Positions 1-6,356 of a stretch of 11,441 nt of DNA are shown piece by piece; position 1 is the stretch's first letter, and each line of letters opens with the position of its first letter. The notes under the pieces were generated by a model. It searched no databases, had not been told where the DNA came from, and saw only the letters and a list, made by a program, of their open reading frames with translations. The stretch lies in the NCBI GenBank assembly GCA_943359405.1, contig CALRHO010000020.1:1-11441 (forward strand), written 5' to 3'. The DNA comes from Candidatus Nomurabacteria bacterium. GTDB lineage: Bacteria; Patescibacteriota; Minisyncoccia; Phycocordibacterales; UBA918. The translations under genes and the position numbers were made by a program.

Positions 1-59
1 GCTGACGCACCGACCACGACATGATGACATCAGCATAGCATGAAGGGTGTCGTACCTTA

Positions 60-77
60 GCACCGCGGGTGCGCGGT
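60..77. terminator. Small GC-rich hairpin, possible end of the ClC operon
   Basis: Bases 62-67 and 72-77 pair perfectly (6 bp, all but one pair G-C) around a 4-base loop. The hairpin lies 36 bases downstream of the stop codon of the minus-strand membrane protein. No T-run follows on either strand, so termination is only a guess. The rest of positions 1-112 shows no gene I can support. Confidence 0.25.
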
Positions 78-112
78 TGCTTGCACATGCACCTCACCCA
101 TCTCTGCCGCCA

Positions 113-370
113 TCAATCACCATCTCCGCCGGCGCCTCCCTGAAAAGCAGGCGGTTTAGCGGTAGTACAACCACATGTGTTCCAGCCAAATAGAGCATAC
201 GGGGGACAAAAACCCACCACACTCGTAAGGACAAGCAGTACCGAAACTACTCCCGCCACCACCGCCCACGTACCCGTAATAAACCCTAGGTACACGAGCA
301 CCGCCAGTATCACACCAACAACGCCACGCAGTCCTCGATCCAACGTTCCCATGTTTTTTGATAGATTCAT
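113..370 (-). CDS. YgaP-like (DUF2892) small inner-membrane protein
   Basis: An 85-residue protein starting MNLSKNMGTLDRGLRG, the typical opening of the DUF2892/YgaP transmembrane family. Two hydrophobic segments follow (about residues 15-33 and 35-53), then an FCPPYALFGWNTCGC stretch with three cysteines; a CP-Y-x-x-x-G element after the second helix is characteristic of the family. A Gly/Asp-rich tail ends the protein. It should sit in the cytoplasmic membrane. In larger relatives this domain is fused to rhodanese, but it often occurs alone with unknown function. The ATG is 8 bases after the stop of the 43-residue peptide, in an AT-rich gap without a Shine-Dalgarno site, which suggests co-transcription with it and perhaps with the ClC gene. 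The family call is solid; the role is unknown. Confidence 0.85.
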   Translation of the reverse strand: MNLSKNMGTLDRGLRGVVGVILAVLVYLGFITGTWAVVAGVVSVLLVLTSVVGFCPPYALFGWNTCGCTTAKPPAFQGGAGGDGD

Positions 371-378
371 AAATTTTT

Positions 379-510
379 TTATTCATTCACCAACGGAATT
401 ACCGCACCAGGTGCGATGGTCGCCGACTCCTGCGGCCAGAGCGCGAGGGCACTGATAATGAGCACAAAAACTACAACCACTGAAACGACGCTTCTTCGAC
501 GTTTATGCAT
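379..510 (-). CDS. 43-residue single-span membrane peptide
   Basis: The short frame starts MHKRRRSVVSVVV and has a positively charged N-terminus (KRRR). One hydrophobic helix follows (about residues 8-25), then a short mostly polar tail ending PLVNE. This is the layout of a single-pass small membrane protein or an uncleaved signal anchor. The open frame extends upstream to 630, but that part overlaps the end of the ClC gene and looks non-coding, so the ATG at 510 is preferred. It lies 53 bases after the ClC stop and 8 bases before the DUF2892 start. A weak promoter is possible upstream (TTGTTC, 18 bases, CATAAG on the minus strand). I do not recognise a family. A chance ORF cannot be excluded, though the charge and hydrophobicity pattern and the tight spacing support a real gene. 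Confidence 0.5.
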   Translation of the reverse strand: MHKRRRSVVSVVVVFVLIISALALWPQESATIAPGAVIPLVNE

Positions 511-563
511 GGTGCACGATCTTATGGAATACGTATGTAGTGTAGAACAAATGTACCGACTGT

Positions 564-1853
564 CTAGACCCCGTGTTCGTATATGCTCTCTCGGTGTAGT
601 GAGCGAGCAACATACGCAGCTACAAAACACGCAATCAGGAGTGGGACAATCAGTGTACTGTCACCCACCATTTCATACGTTATGAGCGCGGCGGTAATGG
701 GAGCGTGGGCAGCGGCAGCAAAGACCGCAGCCATACTAATCAGTACAATCAGAGGCACCGCGCTAAGTGGAATAAATCCAAAACTTGTTGCTGCCATGCC
801 TACCACACTACCCAGGAGAGTCCCGAGGAGAAGTGACGGCGCAAAAATACCACCCACCCCACCCGAGCCAAGCGTAATACTGGTCGCAATCATTTTACCG
901 AGAAAGAGGGCGAGGAGTAGTGTGATTGGTAGACTTGTCAGTGCAATCAAATCAACCATAAGCGGATAGGCCGCTGGCTCGTGAATATACGGAAGCCAGA
1001 GTGCGAGTACACCGACCACAGCACCACCAATCCCCGGACGCCACAAGGACGAGACGGGCAGACGTCGAAAGATAATCCGACCTGCCTGAAGCACAAGACC
1101 AAACAGCACTGCCGCCAACGCACACAAGAGGCCGACCCCAAGCGCGATCACCCCATAGGGCCACCAAGCAAAGTCTGGTAAGGTCTCAACCAAAAAACGT
1201 AAACCCAGCTGTCCTGTCATAAGGTACGTCAGACCTGCCCCTGTGAGGGCAGACACCGTAATGAGCCCCGTGCGCAAAAACGTTGGCTGATGCCGCAGTA
1301 TTTCAATCGTAAACACCACCCCCGCAAAGGGCGCCCCAAAAGCCCCTCCAATTGCCGCTGCCGCACCGCAGGCGAGGAGGAGCGATCGCTCGCGGTCGAG
1401 CATACCAAAGTACTGTGCGATACCGGAGCCAATTGCTGAACCAATCTGAATGACAGGCCCCTCGCGTCCCGCGGACCCACCTGATGAGAGTGTCAGCGCT
1501 GCCGCCACAATCTTTACCGGTGCCACCACTGGTCGAATCGTGCCTTGTCGGACCGCGAGGGCCTCCATGACTTCGGGAACTCCTTCTCCCTCGGCCTCTC
1601 GTACGCGTGCGAGATGTAATAGAAGCCCGACCAACAGACCACCGAGGGTCGGGATTGCTACTCGTACAAACGAAGGTAGCGCCTCTACCCGCGTCACAAA
1701 CTCACCACTATCTCCATAAAAAAATGCGACGCCATACGCAATGGCCAGATGGAAAACTGCCGCGCCACAAGCCCCACCAACACCCACCACCAGCGCCAAC
1801 ACGAAAAGCGAAACCGGCGACGCTGTCTGAAACCAAGCGCGAAGTGATTGCAT
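564..1853 (-). CDS. ClC-family chloride channel/transporter
   Basis: A 429-residue multi-span membrane protein with the three ClC selectivity signatures in order: GEGVP (residues 89-93, the GSGIP-type loop, with Glu where Ser is classical), GREGP (129-133, including gating glutamate E131) and GGIFAP (334-339, the GxFxP motif). Y425 near the C-terminus corresponds to the pore tyrosine of helix R. Length matches bacterial ClC proteins without CBS domains. Aligning VVFTIEILRHQPTF (179-192) with the known E. coli protein puts Ile185 where the internal proton glutamate (E203) sits, so H+ coupling may differ or be lost; this alignment was made by eye. The frame is open upstream to 1940, but the ATG at 1853 gives the natural N-terminus and lies 6 bases after a TACAAT hexamer. 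It is divergent from the VOC gene and probably leads a membrane-protein operon. Confidence 0.95.
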   Translation of the reverse strand: MQSLRAWFQTASPVSLFVLALVVGVGGACGAAVFHLAIAYGVAFFYGDSGEFVTRVEALPSFVRVAIPTLGGLLVGLLLHLARVREAEGEGVPEVMEALAVRQGTIRPVVAPVKIVAAALTLSSGGSAGREGPVIQIGSAIGSGIAQYFGMLDRERSLLLACGAAAAIGGAFGAPFAGVVFTIEILRHQPTFLRTGLITVSALTGAGLTYLMTGQLGLRFLVETLPDFAWWPYGVIALGVGLLCALAAVLFGLVLQAGRIIFRRLPVSSLWRPGIGGAVVGVLALWLPYIHEPAAYPLMVDLIALTSLPITLLLALFLGKMIATSITLGSGGVGGIFAPSLLLGTLLGSVVGMAATSFGFIPLSAVPLIVLISMAAVFAAAAHAPITAALITYEMVGDSTLIVPLLIACFVAAYVARSLHRESIYEHGV

Positions 1854-1859
1854 AGTCCT

Positions 1860-1865
1860 ATTGTA
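1860..1865 (-). promoter_or_regulatory. -10-like element for the ClC gene, leaderless spacing
   Basis: On the minus strand the hexamer TACAAT (5 of 6 matches to TATAAT) is followed by exactly six bases and then the ATG at 1853. Transcription would therefore start at or next to the A of the start codon. No convincing -35 box is visible at 16-18 bp spacing. Confidence 0.45.
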
Positions 1866-1903
1866 CGCCACCGACCAGAGCGACCACGTCACCCGTCCCC
1901 GCA

Positions 1904-1912
1904 TGCTACAAT
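1904..1912 (+). promoter_or_regulatory. Extended -10 element for the VOC gene
   Basis: TGC followed by TACAAT forms an extended -10 motif. ATGs lie 5 bases (1917) and 23 bases (1935) downstream of the hexamer's last base. Transcription starting about 1918-1919 would favour the ATG at 1935 with a leader of about 16 bases and no Shine-Dalgarno site. No clear -35 box is seen. Confidence 0.45.
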
Positions 1913-1934
1913 CCTGATGAATAACTTCAGTCAT

Positions 1935-2513
1935 ATGCAAAAGATCATTCCGAATCTCTGGTTTGACGACAATGCCGAAGAAGCCGTCCGTTACTACACC
2001 AGCATCTTTAAGCGCAGTCGGGTGTTGTCGACCTCATACTACTCAGAAGCCGCCGCGACCCGCCTCGGAAAGACCCCGGGTTCAGTCCTTACCATCACCT
2101 TCGAACTCGAAAACCAAACCTTCATGGCCATTAATGGTGGGCCACATTTCACCTTCTCGCCCGCCATTTCACTCCTCATTAACTGCGAGACACAGGCCGA
2201 ACTCGACAAAATCTGGAAGCGCCTCAGTGCCAAGGGCACTCCCGAGCAGTGCGGCTGGCTACGCGACCGCTACGGCGTATCGTGGCAGGTGGTGCCACAG
2301 CGTATCTCCGAACTCATGGCCACTCCCGGGCCCGGTGCTGATGCCATGTTTACCACCATGCTCGATATGCAAAAACTCGACCTTGCCTCCCTCGAAGCGG
2401 CATATGAAAACGCAACTGGCATTACCATACCACCACTGACGCCGCCCACGCCGGCCACACCAGCAATTACTCCTCCCAAAACCAAGCGCCGCCGCGCTTC
2501 CCCCAAGGCGTAG
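1935..2513 (+). CDS. PhnB-like VOC superfamily protein (3-demethylubiquinone-9 3-methyltransferase-like fold)
   Basis: A 192-residue protein starting MQKIIPNLWFDDNAEEAVRY, the standard N-terminus of the PhnB/3-dmu-9_3-mt group of the glyoxalase/VOC superfamily. The body carries the family's FMAINGGPHFTFSPAISL core and the GWLRDRYGVSWQVVP segment near residue 115. Despite the family name, such proteins are rarely proven methyltransferases; they are soluble and often of unknown substrate. The final 30 or so residues are unusual: a Pro/Thr-rich linker (PPLTPPTPATPAITPP) ends in a basic tail, KTKRRRASPKA, giving more length than the roughly 160 residues usual for the family. ATG 1917 would add six residues (MNNFSH), while the frame back to 1848 overlaps the ClC promoter and is unlikely. 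It is divergent from the ClC gene, with 81 bases between starts. Confidence 0.9.
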   Translation: MQKIIPNLWFDDNAEEAVRYYTSIFKRSRVLSTSYYSEAAATRLGKTPGSVLTITFELENQTFMAINGGPHFTFSPAISLLINCETQAELDKIWKRLSAKGTPEQCGWLRDRYGVSWQVVPQRISELMATPGPGADAMFTTMLDMQKLDLASLEAAYENATGITIPPLTPPTPATPAITPPKTKRRRASPKA

Positions 2514-2567
2514 TTGACGGCGGGACACCGGCGAGGCATGCTGGCGGTTAGTTACGTTCACAAGCAC

Positions 2568-2573
2568 AAGGAG
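2568..2573 (+). promoter_or_regulatory. Strong Shine-Dalgarno site for the 66-residue protein
   Basis: AAGGAG lies five bases before the ATG at 2579. It is notable because most other starts in the window lack a recognisable Shine-Dalgarno site. Confidence 0.8.
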
Positions 2574-2578
2574 AAAAA

Positions 2579-2779
2579 ATGACAAACGTATCCGCCGTAT
2601 CCGCCGCACCGCAAGGTGACACTGCTGAGCCAAAGCCGGCAGAGGGTTATCTCGACCGCACCCTAACAGGTATGAAAGGCAAGCGTGTGGAAGACCAGCC
2701 TAATTTTATGACACCGCGAAAGCGTGAGAAAAGACCAGGACGCGACGCAGAAGTCGAGCGCATGCTGGATTTGGATTGA
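2579..2779 (+). CDS. 66-residue charged hypothetical protein
   Basis: A small soluble protein with no hydrophobic segment. The first 20 residues are rich in Ala, Ser and Pro, and the rest is highly charged, with a basic cluster (PRKREKRPGR, about residues 46-55) followed by an acidic end (VERMLDLD). By count it has 12 Lys/Arg and 12 Asp/Glu. The composition suggests intrinsic disorder, possibly a nucleic-acid or protein-binding tail. A real gene is supported by the strong AAGGAG site and by the hairpin terminator placed directly after its TGA stop. It starts 65 bases after the VOC gene in the same direction and may share its transcript. I recognise no family. Confidence 0.65.
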   Translation: MTNVSAVSAAPQGDTAEPKPAEGYLDRTLTGMKGKRVEDQPNFMTPRKREKRPGRDAEVERMLDLD

Positions 2780-2783
2780 CACA

Positions 2784-2813
2784 AAAGCCCCGCGAGCAAT
2801 CGCGGGGCTTTGT
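2784..2813. terminator. Rho-independent-type hairpin
   Basis: An 11-bp perfect stem (2784-2794 with 2801-2811, core GCCCCGCG/CGCGGGGC) surrounds a 6-base loop. The T-run is short (TTT) on the plus strand and TTTT lies on the other strand. It falls five bases after the 66-residue gene and separates that unit from the carotenoid genes. Confidence 0.8.
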
Positions 2814-2889
2814 ACTGGTGTGCAGAATATAGCGTTGAATGCTGCCTGTAGATCAGGGGAGGTATAGCCGTGCTCCTATCGTCGATTGG

Positions 2890-2898
2890 TGTTATACT
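2890..2898 (+). promoter_or_regulatory. Extended -10 promoter of crtEBI
   Basis: TGT followed by TATACT gives an extended -10 motif (5 of 6 matches to TATAAT). The expected start, around 2905, would leave a leader of only about five bases before the crtE ATG at 2910. No Shine-Dalgarno site is present, and the -35 position (2870-2875) is not consensus. Confidence 0.55.
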
Positions 2899-2909
2899 AA
2901 AATTACTAC

Positions 2910-4010
2910 ATGAGCGACGCGACTCCCCCCACCGGGGCACCGACTCGTAAGGAGGAAGTTGGCCGCTTTAAGGCGGCCTTTGATGAGTCACTCCGCGTCT
3001 TTCTGAGTGAAGCAATCGTCCGGTACCACACCCGCCTTCCCCACCACAATCTTGACCATATCTTTGCTCACCTCGTAACCGTCTGCGCAGGCGGGAAGCG
3101 TCTGCGTCCGTACATCGCCTATGCCCTCTACGAAGCCTCACACCCAGGAACAACCTTTGCTGATCTCCGGGAGGTGCTCCTGGCAATCGAACTCTTTCAC
3201 ATCTTCTGCCTTATTCACGACGATGTCATGGATGAAGCTTCCGTGCGTCATGGTGTATCAACCCTGCACCACTATGTAAGTAGCGACCTTTACGCCACTG
3301 CGCCCACACAGCAGAGTATTCGCCGTGCTGGTGAGAGTCAGGCCATTCTCGTGGGCGACCTCGTGTTCAACCTGGTGACCCAACTCCTCGACGCTGCCAG
3401 TGAACGAAACCTTCCTCATCTGCCAACCGTCCGACACGTTTTTCACGACCTCGTTGAAGAAGTGTGTCTCGGGCAGATGCTCGACATCGACCTTACCGTC
3501 CGAACGCTCGTCTTGGAAGAAGAAGTACTACAGAAAAACCAATTTAAAACCGCTCGCTACTCATTTGTGCGCCCCCTACAAATTGGTGCCACCCTCGCTG
3601 GCCGCTCCGACCTCCTCCCTGTCTGCGAATCATTTGGATTAGCATTGGGGCAGCTTTACCAAATCCAGGATGACCTCCTTGACCTCTTTGGAGACCCAAA
3701 CGAAACAAAAAAAGAAGTCATGACTGACATTACTCAAAACCAACACACCGTGCTGACGGCCTTCCTCCGTGCGCATGGTGGAGCTGGTGCAGCCTTTCTT
3801 GATGCCACGGTTGGCACGATGCCGGATGATGCTGCTGTCAGTGCGTTGCGACAGCACTTCATCGAATCCGGCGCAGTCGCACATGCCGAGGCACTGATTG
3901 CAAAGAACGAAGCGGCCGCACACGCCGCTCTCGAGTCTCCTACCCTCACCGAACGCGACCGCGCCTTTCTAAGTGACTTTATCGCTCTCGTCCATAAACG
4001 TCGGGCATGA
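2910..4010 (+). CDS. crtE: Polyprenyl diphosphate synthase, probable GGPP synthase
   Basis: This 366-residue trans-prenyltransferase would condense IPP with allylic diphosphates to give C20 GGPP for the carotenoid pathway. Visible signatures: GGKRLRPY (61-68, IPP binding), first Asp-rich motif DDVMD (104-108) and second motif DDLLD (254-258) preceded by YQIQ. The first motif has the plain DDxxD form without the two-residue insertion usual in bacterial/plant type II GGPP synthases. F99 is the fifth residue before it, as in archaeal-type (type I) enzymes; chain length is thus predicted, not proven. The ATG at 2910 follows an extended -10 element with almost no leader. The TGA stop overlaps the crtB ATG in an ATGA junction (4007-4010), indicating translational coupling. 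The setting beside crtB and crtI strongly favours GGPP over longer products. Confidence 0.92.
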   Translation: MSDATPPTGAPTRKEEVGRFKAAFDESLRVFLSEAIVRYHTRLPHHNLDHIFAHLVTVCAGGKRLRPYIAYALYEASHPGTTFADLREVLLAIELFHIFCLIHDDVMDEASVRHGVSTLHHYVSSDLYATAPTQQSIRRAGESQAILVGDLVFNLVTQLLDAASERNLPHLPTVRHVFHDLVEEVCLGQMLDIDLTVRTLVLEEEVLQKNQFKTARYSFVRPLQIGATLAGRSDLLPVCESFGLALGQLYQIQDDLLDLFGDPNETKKEVMTDITQNQHTVLTAFLRAHGGAGAAFLDATVGTMPDDAAVSALRQHFIESGAVAHAEALIAKNEAAAHAALESPTLTERDRAFLSDFIALVHKRRA

Positions 4011-4852
4011 ACGCTGCTACCATTGAAAAAGCTCGCCGCATCGAACAGCGTCACGGAACGAGTTACTACCTCGCGACCTTATTTTTGGAAAAACGACTAC
4101 GCGAAGCAGTGTTTGTACTCTACGCCTTTGTGCGTATTCCCGATGAAATCGTTGACAACCCTCCCCCTGGGGCTAATCCCACAGCCCTCCTCACGGCCTG
4201 GAAAAATGACTGGATACTCTGCTACGATACCGGCGAAAGTACCGACGACATCTTGCGAGCAACTCGCGAACTATTTCTCACCTATCATATCCCGTTTTCG
4301 CTCAGCATTGAGTTTATTGATGCTATGATTACGGACCTCACGGTCACCCGCTACGAAGATTATGCTGCACTTCGTCGCTATATGCGTGGTTCGGCTCTAG
4401 TCGTTGGTGTCATGCTTACCTATATCTTTGGTTTCAAAAACGAACATGCCTTCCCGCATGCCGAGGCACTGGGTGAGGCAATGCAACTCACCAACTTCCT
4501 CCGTGATGTGCGTGAAGACTACGACGAGCGCGGCCGCATCTACCTCCCGCAAGATCTCATGGCTACACAGGGGGTCACCGAGACCATGATTGCACACCAC
4601 GCAGCCACGCCCGAGTTTACCGCACTGATGAAAGAACTGATTGCGATTGCCCGCCGCCGTTACCGCGATGCCGAACCTGGGATTGCTCTACTACACCCTT
4701 CGGCTCGGCGGGCCGTGACACTGGCTGCCCGCTTTTATGAAGCCATCCTCGACGAAATCGAAGCGGCGCACTGTGACGTGTTTGCGCGCCGAGTACGAAC
4801 GTCGCGTTGGCGAAAATTTGCTATTATGGTCAAAACCTATGTCTTCAACTAA
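4007..4852 (+). CDS. crtB: Phytoene synthase (squalene/phytoene synthase family)
   Basis: A 281-residue protein predicted to join two GGPP molecules head to head into 15-cis-phytoene. The first Asp-rich region is FVRIPDEIVDN (41-51; D46 and D50 as the likely Mg2+-diphosphate ligands, in DEIVD form). The second is the highly diagnostic block NFLRDVREDYDERGR (163-177; D167, D171), followed by IYLP. Length and motif spacing fit bacterial CrtB. The start overlaps the crtE stop by four bases, and the end overlaps the crtI start by 14 bases, so the three genes form one tightly coupled unit. Squalene synthase homologues share the fold, but the crtE/crtI neighbours make phytoene by far the likelier product. 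Confidence 0.95.
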   Translation: MNAATIEKARRIEQRHGTSYYLATLFLEKRLREAVFVLYAFVRIPDEIVDNPPPGANPTALLTAWKNDWILCYDTGESTDDILRATRELFLTYHIPFSLSIEFIDAMITDLTVTRYEDYAALRRYMRGSALVVGVMLTYIFGFKNEHAFPHAEALGEAMQLTNFLRDVREDYDERGRIYLPQDLMATQGVTETMIAHHAATPEFTALMKELIAIARRRYRDAEPGIALLHPSARRAVTLAARFYEAILDEIEAAHCDVFARRVRTSRWRKFAIMVKTYVFN

Positions 4853-6356
4853 TACTCCACGCCGCGCCATTATCGTTGGTGCTGGTTTTGGTGGGATTGC
4901 GCTGGCTGGCCTGTTGGCCAAGAAAGGAGTATCAGTAGATGTATTCGAAACACACGGGAGTGCCGGGGGGCGTGCTCGAGTGATTCGTGAAGGTGGGTAC
5001 ACCTTTGACCTCGGCCCTTCGTGGTACATGATGCCGGATGTCTTTGCCGAGTACTTTACCCTCATGGGTGAAGACATACACAAGCATCTCACCCTCCAAA
5101 AACTTACCCCTTCGTACCGCGTCTTTCATGGCGCACCGGGCACCCACCATGACTTCTTTGCAGACCGGGCACAGAATCACGCCATCTTTGATGCCCTTGA
5201 GCCAGGTGCCGGTAATCGCCTGAACGCCTACCTCGACGAGTCGGCGCGCCAATACCATATCGCTAAGCACGAGTTTATCTACAAAAACTACGATTCTTTT
5301 TTCGACTTTTTTAACAAGCGCGTCATGCGCGAAGGCCGCAAGCTCGAAATCTGGAATTCAATGGAGCGCATCATCAGCCGCACCTTCAAGCACGAACTAC
5401 TACGCAAGGTAATGATGTTCCAAATGGTTCTCCTTGGTACTGCACCAAAGGACGCGCCTGGTATGTATCGGCTCATGAACCACGTCGATTTTGATCTTGG
5501 CATCTGGTACCCACAGGGTGGCATCGGCGAAGTACCCCAAGCAATGGTACGGATTGCCGAAAAACATGGCGCTCGCTTTCACTACCAGGCACCTGTTTCT
5601 CGTATTATCACCGAAGGTGGTACGGCAGTCGGCGTGGTACTAAGGGACGGTACCGAACACCGGGCGGACCTGGTAGTCAGTAACGCTGACCGTCACCATA
5701 CCGAGACCGCACTCCTTGCACCTACCGAGCGTGAGTACAGCGACCGCTGGTGGCAACGGCGCACCCTCGCCCCCAGCGCCTTCATCCTTTACCTTGGTGT
5801 GCGTAAACAATTTCCCAACCTCGTCCATCACAATCTCCTCTTTACCAAAGACTGGGACCGCAACTTCCGAGAGATTTTCAACTACCACGACTTCCCCACT
5901 GACCCCTCGATTTACGTCTGTGCTCCGAGCAAGACCGACAGCACGGTCGCACCGCCTGGCTGTGAAAATCTGTTTGTCCTCGTCCCCATCTCGGCTGGCA
6001 TTACCGACACCGACGCCGCCCGCGCCGCCTGGGCTGACCGTACCCTTACGATTCTCGAAACCAATATGGGGCTTACGGGACTACGTGAGCATCTACAGTA
6101 TCAACGCGTCTACTCACTGCGTGAATTTTCAGCCGACTACCATAGTTTTAAAGGTACAGCGCTTGGCCTTGCCCACACCCTGTCACAATCAGCGCTTTGG
6201 CGTCCCAATAATGTCGCCAAGAAAGTCAAAAATCTTTACTATGTTGGTTCGTACCAAAACCCCGGTATCGGCATGCCTATCTGTATTGTCTCGGCACAAC
6301 TGGCGTACAAGCGCATTATGGGTATTGCTGACCCACACCCTCTCATCGAACTCTAA
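4839..6356 (+). CDS. crtI: Phytoene desaturase (CrtI-type FAD oxidoreductase)
   Basis: A 505-residue flavoprotein of the CrtI/amine-oxidase class, expected to desaturate phytoene to neurosporene or lycopene at the membrane. The N-terminal dinucleotide fold shows AIIVGAGFGGIALAGLLA (10-27) with E37 (VFE) for the FAD ribose, then GSAGGRA. The DLGPSWYMMPDVF segment (57-69) is a typical CrtI-family substrate-side loop. The C-terminus has YVGSYQNPGIGMPICIVSAQ, the conserved CrtI FAD-binding end motif. The frame is open back to 4737 inside crtB, but the ATG at 4839 places the Rossmann motif at the usual distance and gives a 14-base overlap with crtB. The number of desaturation steps cannot be read from sequence. 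The stop TAA overlaps the stop of the convergent elongase gene. Confidence 0.93.
   Translation: MSSTNTPRRAIIVGAGFGGIALAGLLAKKGVSVDVFETHGSAGGRARVIREGGYTFDLGPSWYMMPDVFAEYFTLMGEDIHKHLTLQKLTPSYRVFHGAPGTHHDFFADRAQNHAIFDALEPGAGNRLNAYLDESARQYHIAKHEFIYKNYDSFFDFFNKRVMREGRKLEIWNSMERIISRTFKHELLRKVMMFQMVLLGTAPKDAPGMYRLMNHVDFDLGIWYPQGGIGEVPQAMVRIAEKHGARFHYQAPVSRIITEGGTAVGVVLRDGTEHRADLVVSNADRHHTETALLAPTEREYSDRWWQRRTLAPSAFILYLGVRKQFPNLVHHNLLFTKDWDRNFREIFNYHDFPTDPSIYVCAPSKTDSTVAPPGCENLFVLVPISAGITDTDAARAAWADRTLTILETNMGLTGLREHLQYQRVYSLREFSADYHSFKGTALGLAHTLSQSALWRPNNVAKKVKNLYYVGSYQNPGIGMPICIVSAQLAYKRIMGIADPHPLIEL

Noticed and set aside
1..112. Possible gene fragments running off the left edge
   Set aside because: Frames are too short and show no start signal or recognisable protein features.
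1848..1916. Upstream extension of the VOC protein
   Set aside because: It covers the promoter elements of both divergent genes, and the family begins at MQKIIPNLWF.
1854..1940. 29-residue N-terminal extension of the ClC protein
   Set aside because: It overlaps the divergent promoter region and the VOC start, and does not resemble ClC N-termini; the ATG at 1853 has a well-placed -10 element.
2869..2940. Short GTG-started frame preceded by GGGGAGG and overlapping the crtE start
   Set aside because: It would lie across the crtE promoter, is only about 23 codons long and has no protein-like features.
4737..4838. 34-residue N-terminal extension of CrtI
   Set aside because: It lies entirely in crtB coding sequence and would push the FAD-binding motif too far from the N-terminus.
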